Assembly: GCF_002746455.1 (NCBI RefSeq)
Contig: NZ_NWUW01000031.1
Location: forward strand, 1 to 47,171
Length of the DNA: 47,171 bases
Reading direction: 5' to 3'
DNA from: Bacillus fungorum
GTDB taxonomy: Bacteria > Bacillota > Bacilli > Bacillales > Bacillaceae_G
Shown: positions 1 to 7,780 of the stretch, one piece after another
Position numbering within the stretch: the first letter of the stretch is position 1
Layout of the letters: each line of letters opens with the position of its first letter
Notes under the pieces: generated by a model
Database searches by the model: none
Seen by the model: the letters and a program-made list of their open reading frames with translations, nothing else
Told to the model about the DNA's origin: nothing
Program-made: the position numbers and the translations under genes

Positions 1-127
1 ATATATAGATTATTATAATACGAAACGGATTAAGGCAAAATTAAAAATGAGCCCGGTACAATACCGGACTCACTTTTATCAAGCTGCCTAATGAAATAAC
101 CGTGTCTAACTTTTAGGGGTCACTTCA
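1..127 (+). mobile_element. Right end of an IS3-family (IS150-type) insertion sequence, partial
   Basis: From position 2 the + strand reads the last 29 residues of an IS3-type OrfB, with YIDYYN, KRIKAKLK and SPVQYRTH visible, and stops at 89-91. It is followed by the terminal repeat GGGGTCACTTCA at 116-127. The same layout is seen at 34.84-34.94 kb (SPVKYR, then GGGGTCAGTTCA), so the two are related copies. The left part lies outside the window, so I cannot say whether this copy is whole. Confidence 0.8.
2..91 (+). pseudogene. C-terminal fragment of IS3-family transposase OrfB
   Basis: This is the C-terminal tail of the integrase/transposase, after the catalytic DDE residues. Compared with the copy at 34.9 kb it lacks one Gly codon before MSPVQYR. 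It is cut by the window edge, so intact or broken status is unknown; the 34.9 kb relative is clearly defective. Confidence 0.7.
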
Positions 128-141
128 AAATCGCTCTTTTT

Positions 142-219
142 CTAATCCGTAACACATTGATAAATAAAATATACTAAAACGAGTATGCTTGCGGCGGAAT
201 ACATGACATCTAAAGTCAT
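142..219 (-). CDS. Candidate 25-residue membrane microprotein
   Basis: A minus-strand ATG at 219 is preceded by GGAGGAG at good spacing. The product begins MTLDVMYSAAS and continues as one hydrophobic helix ending FIYQCVTD, stop at 142-144. The shape (very short, one helix, acidic near the start) is like KdpF-type ATPase subunits, but no kdpA follows: 15 bp beyond the stop the sequence turns into the IS end. It may be a stand-alone small protein or the first gene of an operon whose remainder was lost next to the IS. Confidence 0.45.
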   Translation of the reverse strand: MTLDVMYSAASILVLVYFIYQCVTD

Positions 220-397
220 CTGATCTCCTCCTCATTATTGTTGTATTTTTATTGTATGAAATCTTACAATTTCATATTCAAGTGAAAAATATGTGAACGT
301 TAACAAAATTGTAAAGTGCAAAAATTACAATCATTTTGTATAATAGAGGAAACAACCGTTATATAAAATATAATGAGTGAAAGGGGAGGAAACATAC

Positions 398-985
398 ATG
401 CCAAATTGGTTTAGAAAAACCTTAGTCGCATTAATTACCGTATTTACATTTGGTTTAGTGACGCCTCCTTCCATATTGCTTGATAATGCCAAAGCTGCGG
501 ACAAGCCTACGAGCACAGCTGGGCAACAAAATTTGGAGAGTACGTCCTATACATATGAAGAAACGAATGACAGGTTAACCACCGATACTTTTATTACTTA
601 CGCAATGCAAGAAGCAGAGAAGCAGTCGATGCAAAAGTTTGGCACTAAAATTGGTCCAGTAATTGAAGATGAGTTTAAAGATGTAATATTACCGAAAATT
701 GAAGAGGCAATTGCTGAACTGGCAAATGATGTACCAGAGGAGTCGTTACAATCATTAGCGATTTCTCAAAGACCGGCCGGTGGAAATAATGAAAAGATTT
801 TTCACGTTTATGATACGAAATCAGGAAATGATTTACTTCGATTTCATGTAAGACGAGATCATCCACCGCAAGATGGTTATTATTTTAATTTCCATTATCA
901 TCGTTTTGATGATGGATACAATGGGCATCATGAATTGGGAAATATTTATTGGAATACGAATGTACCACCAAAATGGCTTTCTTAA
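398..985 (+). CDS. ypjP: YpjP-like protein
   Basis: A 195-residue protein close to B. subtilis YpjP, whose function is unknown. The N-terminus (MPNWFRKTLVALITVFTFG) is a signal peptide or anchor ending near AKA. The well-conserved part is the C-terminal half, with IAPVIEDE-like (here IGPVIEDE), LLRFHVRRDHPP, FNFHYH and HHELGNIYW. I start at ATG 398 because GGGGAGG lies 8 nt upstream; an upstream in-frame ATG at 377 has no comparable site. YpjP precedes thyB-dfrA in B. subtilis; here about 5 kb of other genes separates it from thyA. Confidence 0.85.
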   Translation: MPNWFRKTLVALITVFTFGLVTPPSILLDNAKAADKPTSTAGQQNLESTSYTYEETNDRLTTDTFITYAMQEAEKQSMQKFGTKIGPVIEDEFKDVILPKIEEAIAELANDVPEESLQSLAISQRPAGGNNEKIFHVYDTKSGNDLLRFHVRRDHPPQDGYYFNFHYHRFDDGYNGHHELGNIYWNTNVPPKWLS

Positions 986-1015
986 AAAGAACAAGAGAAA
1001 ATCTTGTTCTTTTTT
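986..1015 (+). terminator. Rho-independent terminator after ypjP
   Basis: A 10-bp stem, AAAGAACAAG paired with CTTGTTCTTT, has a 7-nt loop and is followed by a T run. It starts right after the ypjP stop. Confidence 0.85.
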
Positions 1016-1091
1016 ATGTTTATAGAAGGGTAAGGTAACCTTGTTGTTGAATAAGATAGGTTTAGAAAAAAGAAGCAAAGGGAGTATGGGA

Positions 1092-1727
1092 ATGCAAAAA
1101 TATATTGTTTTTGACTTTGATGGCACATTAGTAGATTCACAAAATATATTTGTACCAATTTATAATCAACTTGCTGAAAAGCACGGATATAAAACGGTAA
1201 GGGAAGAAGAAATTGAGTATTTACGTAAATTAACGATGCCAGAAAGATGTAAACAACTTGATGTACCGCTGTATAAACTACCGATATTAGCGCTGGAGTT
1301 TTATAAATTGTATCAGCCTGCTATAAAAGATCTCATTTTGTTCCATGGGATGAAGGATGTATTAGATGAGCTACATAAAAAAGGATATGGAATTGCAGTC
1401 ATATCATCGAACTCAGAAGAGCATATTCGGGCATTTTTACACAATAATGATATAGAAAATATACAAGAAGTGTATTGTTCTAAAAATTTGTTCGGTAAAG
1501 ATAAAATGATAAAAAGGTTTTTAAAATCGAAAAAAATAACAGAGAAAGATATGTTATATGTCGGTGATGAACAGCGAGACGTAGCAGCGTGTAAAAAGGC
1601 AGGGGTGAACGTAATTTGGGTATCTTGGGGATATGATGTCATTGAAACAGTGAAAAAAGATGCACCTGATTTTATGGTTCATACGCCGATGGAAATTGTG
1701 CAAGTAGTACAAGGGGCGTATTCTTAA
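1092..1727 (+). CDS. HAD-superfamily hydrolase (phosphoglycolate phosphatase-like)
   Basis: A 211-residue haloacid-dehalogenase phosphatase. Motif I is DFDGTLVDS with nucleophile Asp8 and acid Asp10; motif II is VISSNS; the motif III lysine lies around KDKMIKRF; motif IV is YVGDEQRDV. The helical cap between motifs I and II suggests a Gph/PGMB-type small-molecule phosphatase; the substrate cannot be read from the sequence. The start is ATG 1092, 7 nt after GGGAG; in-frame ATG 1086 and TTG 1041 are less likely. It is followed with a 1-nt gap by the VOC gene and then the APH gene, one transcription unit. Confidence 0.85.
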   Translation: MQKYIVFDFDGTLVDSQNIFVPIYNQLAEKHGYKTVREEEIEYLRKLTMPERCKQLDVPLYKLPILALEFYKLYQPAIKDLILFHGMKDVLDELHKKGYGIAVISSNSEEHIRAFLHNNDIENIQEVYCSKNLFGKDKMIKRFLKSKKITEKDMLYVGDEQRDVAACKKAGVNVIWVSWGYDVIETVKKDAPDFMVHTPMEIVQVVQGAYS

Positions 1728-1728
1728 T

Positions 1729-2115
1729 ATGAAGACACTTCGAGCAGGTATTCATCATATTGAATTTTGGGTAGCAAATTTAGAGGCATCCATTTTTTTT
1801 TACGATATGTTGTTTTCCATAATTGGATGGAGAAAGTTAAATGAAGTATCATATAGTACAGGAGAAAGCGAAATATATTTTAAAGAAGTAGACGAGGAAA
1901 TCGTAAGGACGTTAGGGCCTAGACATATTTGTTACCAAGCTATTAAAAGAGAAGTGGTGGATGAGGTAGCGGAGTTTCTTTCTAGTGCGAAAGTGAAAGT
2001 AATACGTGGTCCGATTGAAATGAATCATTATTCAGATGAGTACTATACGATTGATTTTTATGATCCGAATGGGTTTATTATAGAAGTAGCGTATACACCA
2101 AATGTAGAAATGTAA
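1729..2115 (+). CDS. VOC-family (glyoxalase/dioxygenase-fold) protein
   Basis: A 128-residue vicinal-oxygen-chelate protein. It opens HHIEFWVANLEASIFFYD, the first beta-alpha module with a metal-ligand His, and ends with YDPNGFIIEV, carrying the typical C-terminal Glu ligand. Such single-domain proteins include lyases, dioxygenases and antibiotic-binding proteins, so the reaction is open. It starts 1 nt after the HAD gene and lies 11 nt before an aminoglycoside-phosphotransferase-type gene. Confidence 0.85.
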   Translation: MKTLRAGIHHIEFWVANLEASIFFYDMLFSIIGWRKLNEVSYSTGESEIYFKEVDEEIVRTLGPRHICYQAIKREVVDEVAEFLSSAKVKVIRGPIEMNHYSDEYYTIDFYDPNGFIIEVAYTPNVEM

Positions 2116-2126
2116 GGGGAATATAC

Positions 2127-3059
2127 ATGGAGACAATTACAGCAGGGCAAAACAATATACAAATAGTAAAAGATGCAGTGGATATTGAAGAAATTTCCAA
2201 AGGGTTCTCACCTGATAAGAAATATGTAATTACGAATGCGAATAATGAAAAATATTTATTGCGGACAGGCGATATAAAAGAGTATGAAAGAAAGAAAATA
2301 GAGTTTCAAATTTTAAATGAAATGCAAAAACGTAGTGTGCAAGCACAAAAACCAATTGAAATGGGTTTGTTCGTAGAAGAAGGTTTATGCTATGGCATTT
2401 TTTCATATTTAGAAGGGGAAGATGCGAAGAAGCTATTGCCTACGTATTCACCAAAAGAACAACATGAAATTGGTATAGAGGCAGGAAAAGATTTAGCAAA
2501 AATGCATACATATGAAGCTCCTAATGATATACTTCCATGGTATGAAAGAGCCATGAAAAAACATCAAAAATATTTAGAGGCATACAAAACATGCGGAATA
2601 AAAATAAAAAATGATGATAAAATCATTAAGTTTATAGATGAAAATGAAATATATTTACAAAACCGCCCAAATCGATTTCAACACGATGATTTTCATTTAG
2701 AAAATATAATTGTACGGGATGGAAAATATGTAGGGGTGGTTGATTTTAATGGCTACGATTGGGGCGATCCACTTCATGATTTCGTAAAAATTGCGCTATT
2801 TGCAAGGGACATTAGTATTCCGTATTCAATCGGACAAATAGAAGGATACTTTAATGGGAGAATACCAGAGGAGTTTTGGAAATTATATGCAGTATACGTT
2901 GGAATGACAGTTTTCTCTTCAGTTGTTTGGTCTTTACGAGCAGCACCGCATATGTTAGATGATACGTTAGAGCGTCTTACTATAGTTTTAGAGGATCATA
3001 AAGATTTTGAGCTATTAAGGCCAATTTGGTTTCAACCAGAAAAGATTAATATGAAATAG
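2127..3059 (+). CDS. APH-family phosphotransferase
   Basis: A 310-residue aminoglycoside-phosphotransferase/choline-kinase-fold protein. The catalytic loop HDDFHLENIIV (Asp188) and the metal-binding VVDFNGYDWGDP (Asp206) are intact; the N-lobe carries YLLRTGD. An AAGGGGA site precedes ATG 2127. The family includes antibiotic kinases, homoserine kinase-like and sugar kinases; nothing here fixes the substrate. It is last in the HAD-VOC-APH unit and ends at a bidirectional terminator. Confidence 0.85.
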   Translation: METITAGQNNIQIVKDAVDIEEISKGFSPDKKYVITNANNEKYLLRTGDIKEYERKKIEFQILNEMQKRSVQAQKPIEMGLFVEEGLCYGIFSYLEGEDAKKLLPTYSPKEQHEIGIEAGKDLAKMHTYEAPNDILPWYERAMKKHQKYLEAYKTCGIKIKNDDKIIKFIDENEIYLQNRPNRFQHDDFHLENIIVRDGKYVGVVDFNGYDWGDPLHDFVKIALFARDISIPYSIGQIEGYFNGRIPEEFWKLYAVYVGMTVFSSVVWSLRAAPHMLDDTLERLTIVLEDHKDFELLRPIWFQPEKINMK

Positions 3060-3060
3060 A

Positions 3061-3096
3061 AAAGGTAGGTGTGGTTCACATCTACCTTTATTTTTT
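3061..3096. terminator. Bidirectional terminator between convergent genes
   Basis: A 13-bp stem (AAAGGTAGGTGTG with CACATCTACCTTT, one mismatch) has a 3-nt loop and T/A runs on both sides. It lies between the APH gene and the convergent S41 peptidase gene and just touches the latter's stop codon. Confidence 0.85.
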
Positions 3097-4378
3097 ACCA
3101 CTCTTCGTTTTGAAGTAGTTGTAATGCTAACTTTAAATCTACATCTTCTTGTATATGTTCCGGAGTCCACGGGATGTGTATATGTGGTTGTATACCAATT
3201 CCAGACATTCCTTCGCCTTTATCTATAATAGAAAGCCGTGAAGTAGGATAGTAAAGAGCGAATGTATCTGCCCATTCCATTACCGCTAAATTAGAATAAT
3301 CATTTACGCCAGCAGTAGGACGACCTATTACTTTTACTTTCAATGATTTTTTTGCAACTTCTACAAAAGAATCACCAGAACTCCCGCATGTAATATCTGT
3401 TAATATAACTACTCTATTAGGTGATTTTCGTCCGTGTATTGTTAATGCTTGAAGTTCTTTTGGTAATCCAGAAGTATCAAATGTAACAAATCCTTTTTTA
3501 TAATTCTTTTTTAAATTTTGAATAAATATATCAGTGAATAATTTGGAAAGTTCGTCTAAAGAATCATAATCTTCCATTTCGATGTCTTTCATACGTAAAT
3601 GAAAGTTTCGTTCTGTATGATTTAATTGCATTGTATCTGAAGAATCTAAAAGAGAGATCTCTTTGTCTTCAAATAAGTAAGGAAGTAATTTGAAAAATGC
3701 ATCATCACTTCCACCACGATTCAAACGCACATCAATAATTAAATTAGGAAAAGAATTTAGCTCATTTTTGTGTGAGTCTAATAATTTATTAATAGCTTCA
3801 GTATTTGCGAAATCTGTCAAAGTAATTAAGAGTGTATCTTTATTATGCTGTTTAAATGAATAAATAGGCGTGTATTCATTTTGTTTATACTTTTGTAAAG
3901 TAATTGTTTGAGTCAATCCATCTTCATCTATAAGTGTACAATTTGACGATTTTAATAAAACATAATCCCATTTTTCACGTTCATATGTATGCTCATTTAA
4001 ATACTTCTTATATTTTATTAATAGCTCAGGAACTTTCATATTATCTAATGCTAGAATAGACTGTCCCTTTTTCACTCTTATTTCCTGTGAAGTGGATGTA
4101 ATATATAGGTGGTCTTCATATCTTTTTACTTGAAAGCCAACACTGTTAAGGGGTTGATTGTTAGAGATCATTTTGAAAAACATATGATTATCTTTAAAGT
4201 CTAATAAGTAATCACGTACAATTTCGGTAAATTGTACTGGTGTTAGTTCTCCTTGTTTCTCTAGTTTCTCGATTGTCTGTAAATAAGTAGTAGGATCGTC
4301 CCATCCTTTTTTATCTATACAACCTGAATAATCGTGATGAGTAATCGAAACAATTTCTTTAAAAATTTCTATGTACAC
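3095..4378 (-). CDS. S41-family peptidase
   Basis: A 427-residue protein of the tail-specific (CtpA/Tsp-like) protease family. The catalytic part shows IIDVRLNRGGSDDAFF near 214-229 and ILTDITCGSSGDSF near 325-338, with the Ser pair 333/334 as nucleophile candidates. The N-terminal 120 residues may hold a degenerate PDZ-like module (GFQVKRYEDHLYITS). There is no signal peptide, so it probably stays in the cytoplasm, unlike CtpA/CtpB. The start is GTG at 4378 behind AGGAGG. It is adjacent to, and codirectional with, another serine hydrolase. Confidence 0.8.
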   Translation of the reverse strand: MYIEIFKEIVSITHHDYSGCIDKKGWDDPTTYLQTIEKLEKQGELTPVQFTEIVRDYLLDFKDNHMFFKMISNNQPLNSVGFQVKRYEDHLYITSTSQEIRVKKGQSILALDNMKVPELLIKYKKYLNEHTYEREKWDYVLLKSSNCTLIDEDGLTQTITLQKYKQNEYTPIYSFKQHNKDTLLITLTDFANTEAINKLLDSHKNELNSFPNLIIDVRLNRGGSDDAFFKLLPYLFEDKEISLLDSSDTMQLNHTERNFHLRMKDIEMEDYDSLDELSKLFTDIFIQNLKKNYKKGFVTFDTSGLPKELQALTIHGRKSPNRVVILTDITCGSSGDSFVEVAKKSLKVKVIGRPTAGVNDYSNLAVMEWADTFALYYPTSRLSIIDKGEGMSGIGIQPHIHIPWTPEHIQEDVDLKLALQLLQNEEW

Positions 4379-4460
4379 AGCTTTTCCTCCTGATAATTTA
4401 ATTAGTTGAATAATAGAATTCTGTGCCTGTTACGTATTATCCTTTTTTTGATGGGGGATT

Positions 4461-4499
4461 TAAAAGGAAATAGAGGGAAGTGTTATCATCCCTCTATTT
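4461..4499 (-). terminator. Terminator after the serine hydrolase
   Basis: The minus strand has an 11-bp perfect stem (AAATAGAGGGA with TCCCTCTATTT), a 10-nt loop and a short CCTTTTA tail, just after the stop at 4505. The U tract is short. Confidence 0.65.
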
Positions 4500-4504
4500 A
4501 AAAT

Positions 4505-5962
4505 TTATTTAATTTTCTTAAATGCAAGCGGCTGAGTACTTAGCATGGCTGGTACATGTAACTGAAGGGATGGGAATTCACCGTTCACATTCATTTCATA
4601 TGCAAATAATAGATTCATTTTCATTTGGAATAAGTCAACTTTTGCAGAAAAGATGTCGTAATGATGGTGCCCTAATTGAATGTCTATTTCCATGAATTGT
4701 ACAAATAATGAATCATCTCGCTTGTATACTTGTAATGTTCCGTATGCCGGATGTTCGAAAGTACTAGTATAATCCTCTAATTTATGAGAAGGTGTAGTTC
4801 CTTTTATTTGTTCTGGAATGGATTCAGTTGCTTCTTTCAGCATTTCCTTTATTTTTTCAGTATCTTCTACAGCACGTTTATGCCAATCGATATTTTCTAA
4901 TTCAAGTAGCTCGTCATAAATTTGATTAGCAAGATATATAGGCAATAATGTCCCTCCAGCATTCGTTAATATAACAAGACCTAAATTTTCATTTGGCATA
5001 AATGAAACAAACGCAGAAAATCCATCAATATTACCGCCATGATGAATCATTTTGTAACCACGATAAGCGCTAATAAACCAACCAAGCCCATAACTATTTA
5101 ATGGAGATTCAGGAAGTGATAAAGCCGGTTGATCTGGAATTGAATTGTGCGGTGTATACATTTGTTGTAATAATTCAGAGGAGATTAATTCATGATCTCC
5201 AAACTTTCCTTCGTTTAAGTGAAGAAGTACCCAATTTGCCATATCTTCAATTGTAGAATTAATACATCCAGCAGCGCCGACTGTATCGATGTTACGGAAT
5301 GGAACTTCTTTTATTTCACCTTCATTTTCAATGTAAGGTAAAGCATAATCATCTGTAGTTTGTGAATCTGTAACAGAGAAGTTTGTATGTCTCATATTTA
5401 AAGGTTCTAAAATATGTTCTGTCGCGTATTGTTCCCACGTTTGATTTGTAATATTTTCAACAATGTGGCTAATTGTTGCATACATTAAGTTGTTATAAAG
5501 AAATGCTGTGCGGAACGGTGCATCAAGTGATAAATGTTTTATTTTTTCTACTATATCTTTTCGAGTTAAAGAAGAGCTGTACCAAAGAGCATCATGACGA
5601 CTTACCCCAGTACGATGAGAAGCTAAATCTCGTCCTGTAGTTTGTGAGCTAGCAAGTAGTTCAGATAAAGAGAAGTTAGGTATATATGATTGGACAGGAG
5701 TATCCCAATTAAACTTTTTTTGCTGCGCTAATAAGCTTAATGAAAGTGTACCGAAGGCTTTCGTTGAAGAACCGATTGCGAACCGAGTTCTCGGTGTAAC
5801 AGCCTCTTTTGTCTCTAAATTACGATAGCCGAAACCTTCTGAAATAATAATTTCACCGTCTTTTACAACAGCTACAGCAACACCAGGAACGTTTAAATCC
5901 TTCATCATTTTTTTTACTGTCGTTTGTAAAGAAGTCATAACAGGCGTTTCAATTTTAGACAT
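4505..5962 (-). CDS. Serine hydrolase, beta-lactamase/PBP4* type
   Basis: A 485-residue class C beta-lactamase-fold hydrolase. It has the SxxK motif Ser65-Ser-Thr-Lys68 (AIGSSTKAFG), the YxN motif Tyr156-Asn-Asn158, and HHGGN as the third (KTG-equivalent) motif. The last 110 residues form a lipocalin-like extension of the type found on EstB/Pab87-like peptidases. No signal peptide. The start is ATG 5962 behind GGAGG; the longer frame from 5977 places the start inside that site. Substrate is unknown: esterase, D-aminopeptidase or amide hydrolase. Confidence 0.85.
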   Translation of the reverse strand: MSKIETPVMTSLQTTVKKMMKDLNVPGVAVAVVKDGEIIISEGFGYRNLETKEAVTPRTRFAIGSSTKAFGTLSLSLLAQQKKFNWDTPVQSYIPNFSLSELLASSQTTGRDLASHRTGVSRHDALWYSSSLTRKDIVEKIKHLSLDAPFRTAFLYNNLMYATISHIVENITNQTWEQYATEHILEPLNMRHTNFSVTDSQTTDDYALPYIENEGEIKEVPFRNIDTVGAAGCINSTIEDMANWVLLHLNEGKFGDHELISSELLQQMYTPHNSIPDQPALSLPESPLNSYGLGWFISAYRGYKMIHHGGNIDGFSAFVSFMPNENLGLVILTNAGGTLLPIYLANQIYDELLELENIDWHKRAVEDTEKIKEMLKEATESIPEQIKGTTPSHKLEDYTSTFEHPAYGTLQVYKRDDSLFVQFMEIDIQLGHHHYDIFSAKVDLFQMKMNLLFAYEMNVNGEFPSLQLHVPAMLSTQPLAFKKIK

Positions 5963-6160
5963 ACTTCTAACCTCCAACTATAAATTTTTCCCTACCGTAC
6001 TATACTTTCGGTAATAGAAAATGAAAACCTTTTTAAATATGGAAAGTTAATAATTTTGTAAGAATTACTGAAATAAATTTTATTAATCAAGATTATTAAA
6101 TTTGCTGTTTTTCATGTTATGATAAATTCCATATACGATTGAAAGAAGGTTTTTCTACAT

Positions 6161-7117
6161 ATGAAACATGCTGAAAATGAATACTTAAATTTATGCCGCC
6201 ATGTAATGGAGCATGGTACGAAGAAAGAAGACCGTACAGGGACAGGCACTGTATCTGTATTTGGATATCAAATGCGTTTTGATCTAAGTAAAGGTTTTCC
6301 TTTATTAACGACAAAGAGAGTACCGTTTCGCCTTGTAGCAAGTGAATTGCTTTGGTTTATGAAAGGTGATACAAATATTCGCTATTTATTGCAGCATAAT
6401 AATAATATTTGGAATGAATGGGCATTTAAGAGCTGGGTAGAAAGTGATGAGTATACTGGTCCTGATATGACTGATTTCGGTCTTCGCTCACAACAAGATG
6501 AGGAATTTAAAGTGCAATACGATGAACAAATGGAATTATTTAAAAAAAACGTTTTAGAAGATGATGATTTCTCAAAAAAATTTGGGTATTTAGGAGACGT
6601 TTATGGTAAGCAGTGGCGTGCTTGGAAAACGACAGCTGGTGAGACACTTGATCAATTAAAAGATGTAATTGAAATGATTAAAAAAACGCCAGACTCACGT
6701 CGTCTAATTGTTTCTGCTTGGAATCCTGAAGATGTACCAAGTATGGCATTACCGCCTTGTCATACGTTATTCCAATTTTATGTAGCGGATGGCAAACTTT
6801 CTTGTCAGTTATATCAAAGAAGTGGGGATATATTCCTTGGAATTCCATTTAATATTGCAAGTTACTCACTTTTAACACATTTAATTGCACATGAATGTGG
6901 TCTTGAAGTGGGAGAATTTGTTCATACAATTGGAGATGCACACATTTATACGAATCACTTTGAACAAGTAGAAAAGCAATTGGCACGTGAACCACGTCCA
7001 TTCCCGAAACTTACACTCAATCCAGATGTGAAATCTGTGTTTGATTTTGAAATGGAAGATTTAACAATTGAAGGATATGATCCACATCCAGCAATTAAAG
7101 CACCAGTTGCAGTGTAA
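6161..7117 (+). CDS. thyA: Thymidylate synthase
   Basis: A 318-residue folate-dependent thymidylate synthase: dUMP plus methylene-tetrahydrofolate gives dTMP plus dihydrofolate. The nucleophile is Cys200 in LPPCHTLFQFYV; Arg25 (EDRTGTGT) and Arg180-Arg181 bind the phosphate; the C-terminus ends APVAV. It is about 54 residues longer than E. coli ThyA because of an insert near residues 90-140, as in the Lactobacillus casei enzyme. GAAGG precedes ATG 6161. dfrA starts 19 nt downstream, so dihydrofolate made here is recycled by its operon partner. Confidence 0.95.
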   Translation: MKHAENEYLNLCRHVMEHGTKKEDRTGTGTVSVFGYQMRFDLSKGFPLLTTKRVPFRLVASELLWFMKGDTNIRYLLQHNNNIWNEWAFKSWVESDEYTGPDMTDFGLRSQQDEEFKVQYDEQMELFKKNVLEDDDFSKKFGYLGDVYGKQWRAWKTTAGETLDQLKDVIEMIKKTPDSRRLIVSAWNPEDVPSMALPPCHTLFQFYVADGKLSCQLYQRSGDIFLGIPFNIASYSLLTHLIAHECGLEVGEFVHTIGDAHIYTNHFEQVEKQLAREPRPFPKLTLNPDVKSVFDFEMEDLTIEGYDPHPAIKAPVAV

Positions 7118-7136
7118 TTGTAGAGGAGATGAAAAG

Positions 7137-7625
7137 ATGATAGTTTCATTTATGGTCGCAATGGACGAGAATAGAGTAATTGGTAAAGAGAATAATTTAC
7201 CTTGGCGTTTACCGAGTGAATTACAGTATGTAAAGAAAACAACGATGGGTCATCCGCTTATTATGGGGAGAAAGAACTATGAAGCGATTGGAAGACCATT
7301 GCCTGGAAGACGTAATATTATTGTAACTCGCAATGAAGGGTATCAGGTTGAAGGCTGTGAAGTAGCACATTCTGTAGAAGAAGTGTTTGAGCTATGCAAA
7401 AATGAAGAAGAGATCTTTATTTTTGGCGGAGCGCAAATTTATGATCTCTTTTTACCTTACGTAGACAAGTTATATATAACAAAAATCCATCATGCATTTG
7501 AAGGAGATACATTCTTCCCAGAAATGGATATGACAAATTGGAAAGAAGTTTTTGTAGAAAAAGGTGTAACGGATGAAAAAAATCCGTATACGTATTACTA
7601 CCATGTATATGAGAAACAACAATAA
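7137..7625 (+). CDS. dfrA: Dihydrofolate reductase, trimethoprim-insensitive type
   Basis: A 162-residue enzyme reducing dihydrofolate to tetrahydrofolate with NADPH. It shows the N-terminal VAMDENRVIGKENNLPW loop, catalytic Glu28, GRKNYEAIG, and the cofactor-binding IFGGAQIY. Residue 96 is Phe (IFIFGG), the residue reported to make the B. anthracis/B. cereus enzyme poorly inhibited by trimethoprim. The start is ATG 7137, 8 nt after GAGGAG; the longer frame from 7068 overlaps thyA. Cotranscribed with thyA. Confidence 0.95.
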   Translation: MIVSFMVAMDENRVIGKENNLPWRLPSELQYVKKTTMGHPLIMGRKNYEAIGRPLPGRRNIIVTRNEGYQVEGCEVAHSVEEVFELCKNEEEIFIFGGAQIYDLFLPYVDKLYITKIHHAFEGDTFFPEMDMTNWKEVFVEKGVTDEKNPYTYYYHVYEKQQ

Positions 7626-7628
7626 TCA

Positions 7629-7666
7629 AAAAGATTGATGTGAAAATTCACATCAATCTTTTAATT
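7629..7666 (+). terminator. Terminator after thyA-dfrA
   Basis: A 16-bp perfect inverted repeat (AAAAGATTGATGTGAA and its complement) with a 2-nt centre and a T-rich tail. The AAAA/TTTT ends could let it work on both strands. Confidence 0.85.
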
Positions 7667-7780
7667 TGTATTCATAGATATAAGTTTATAGATGATATTC
7701 GATAGTGTTATAATGAAAGATAGCATGTAAAAATGCTAAAATTTTCAAGAGTATTAAGATAGAAAGAGGAGGAGAATCGA

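Noticed and set aside
833..1126. 97-residue minus-strand ORF across ypjP and the HAD gene
   Set aside because: It covers the ypjP terminator and two strong + strand genes, and has no ribosome site.
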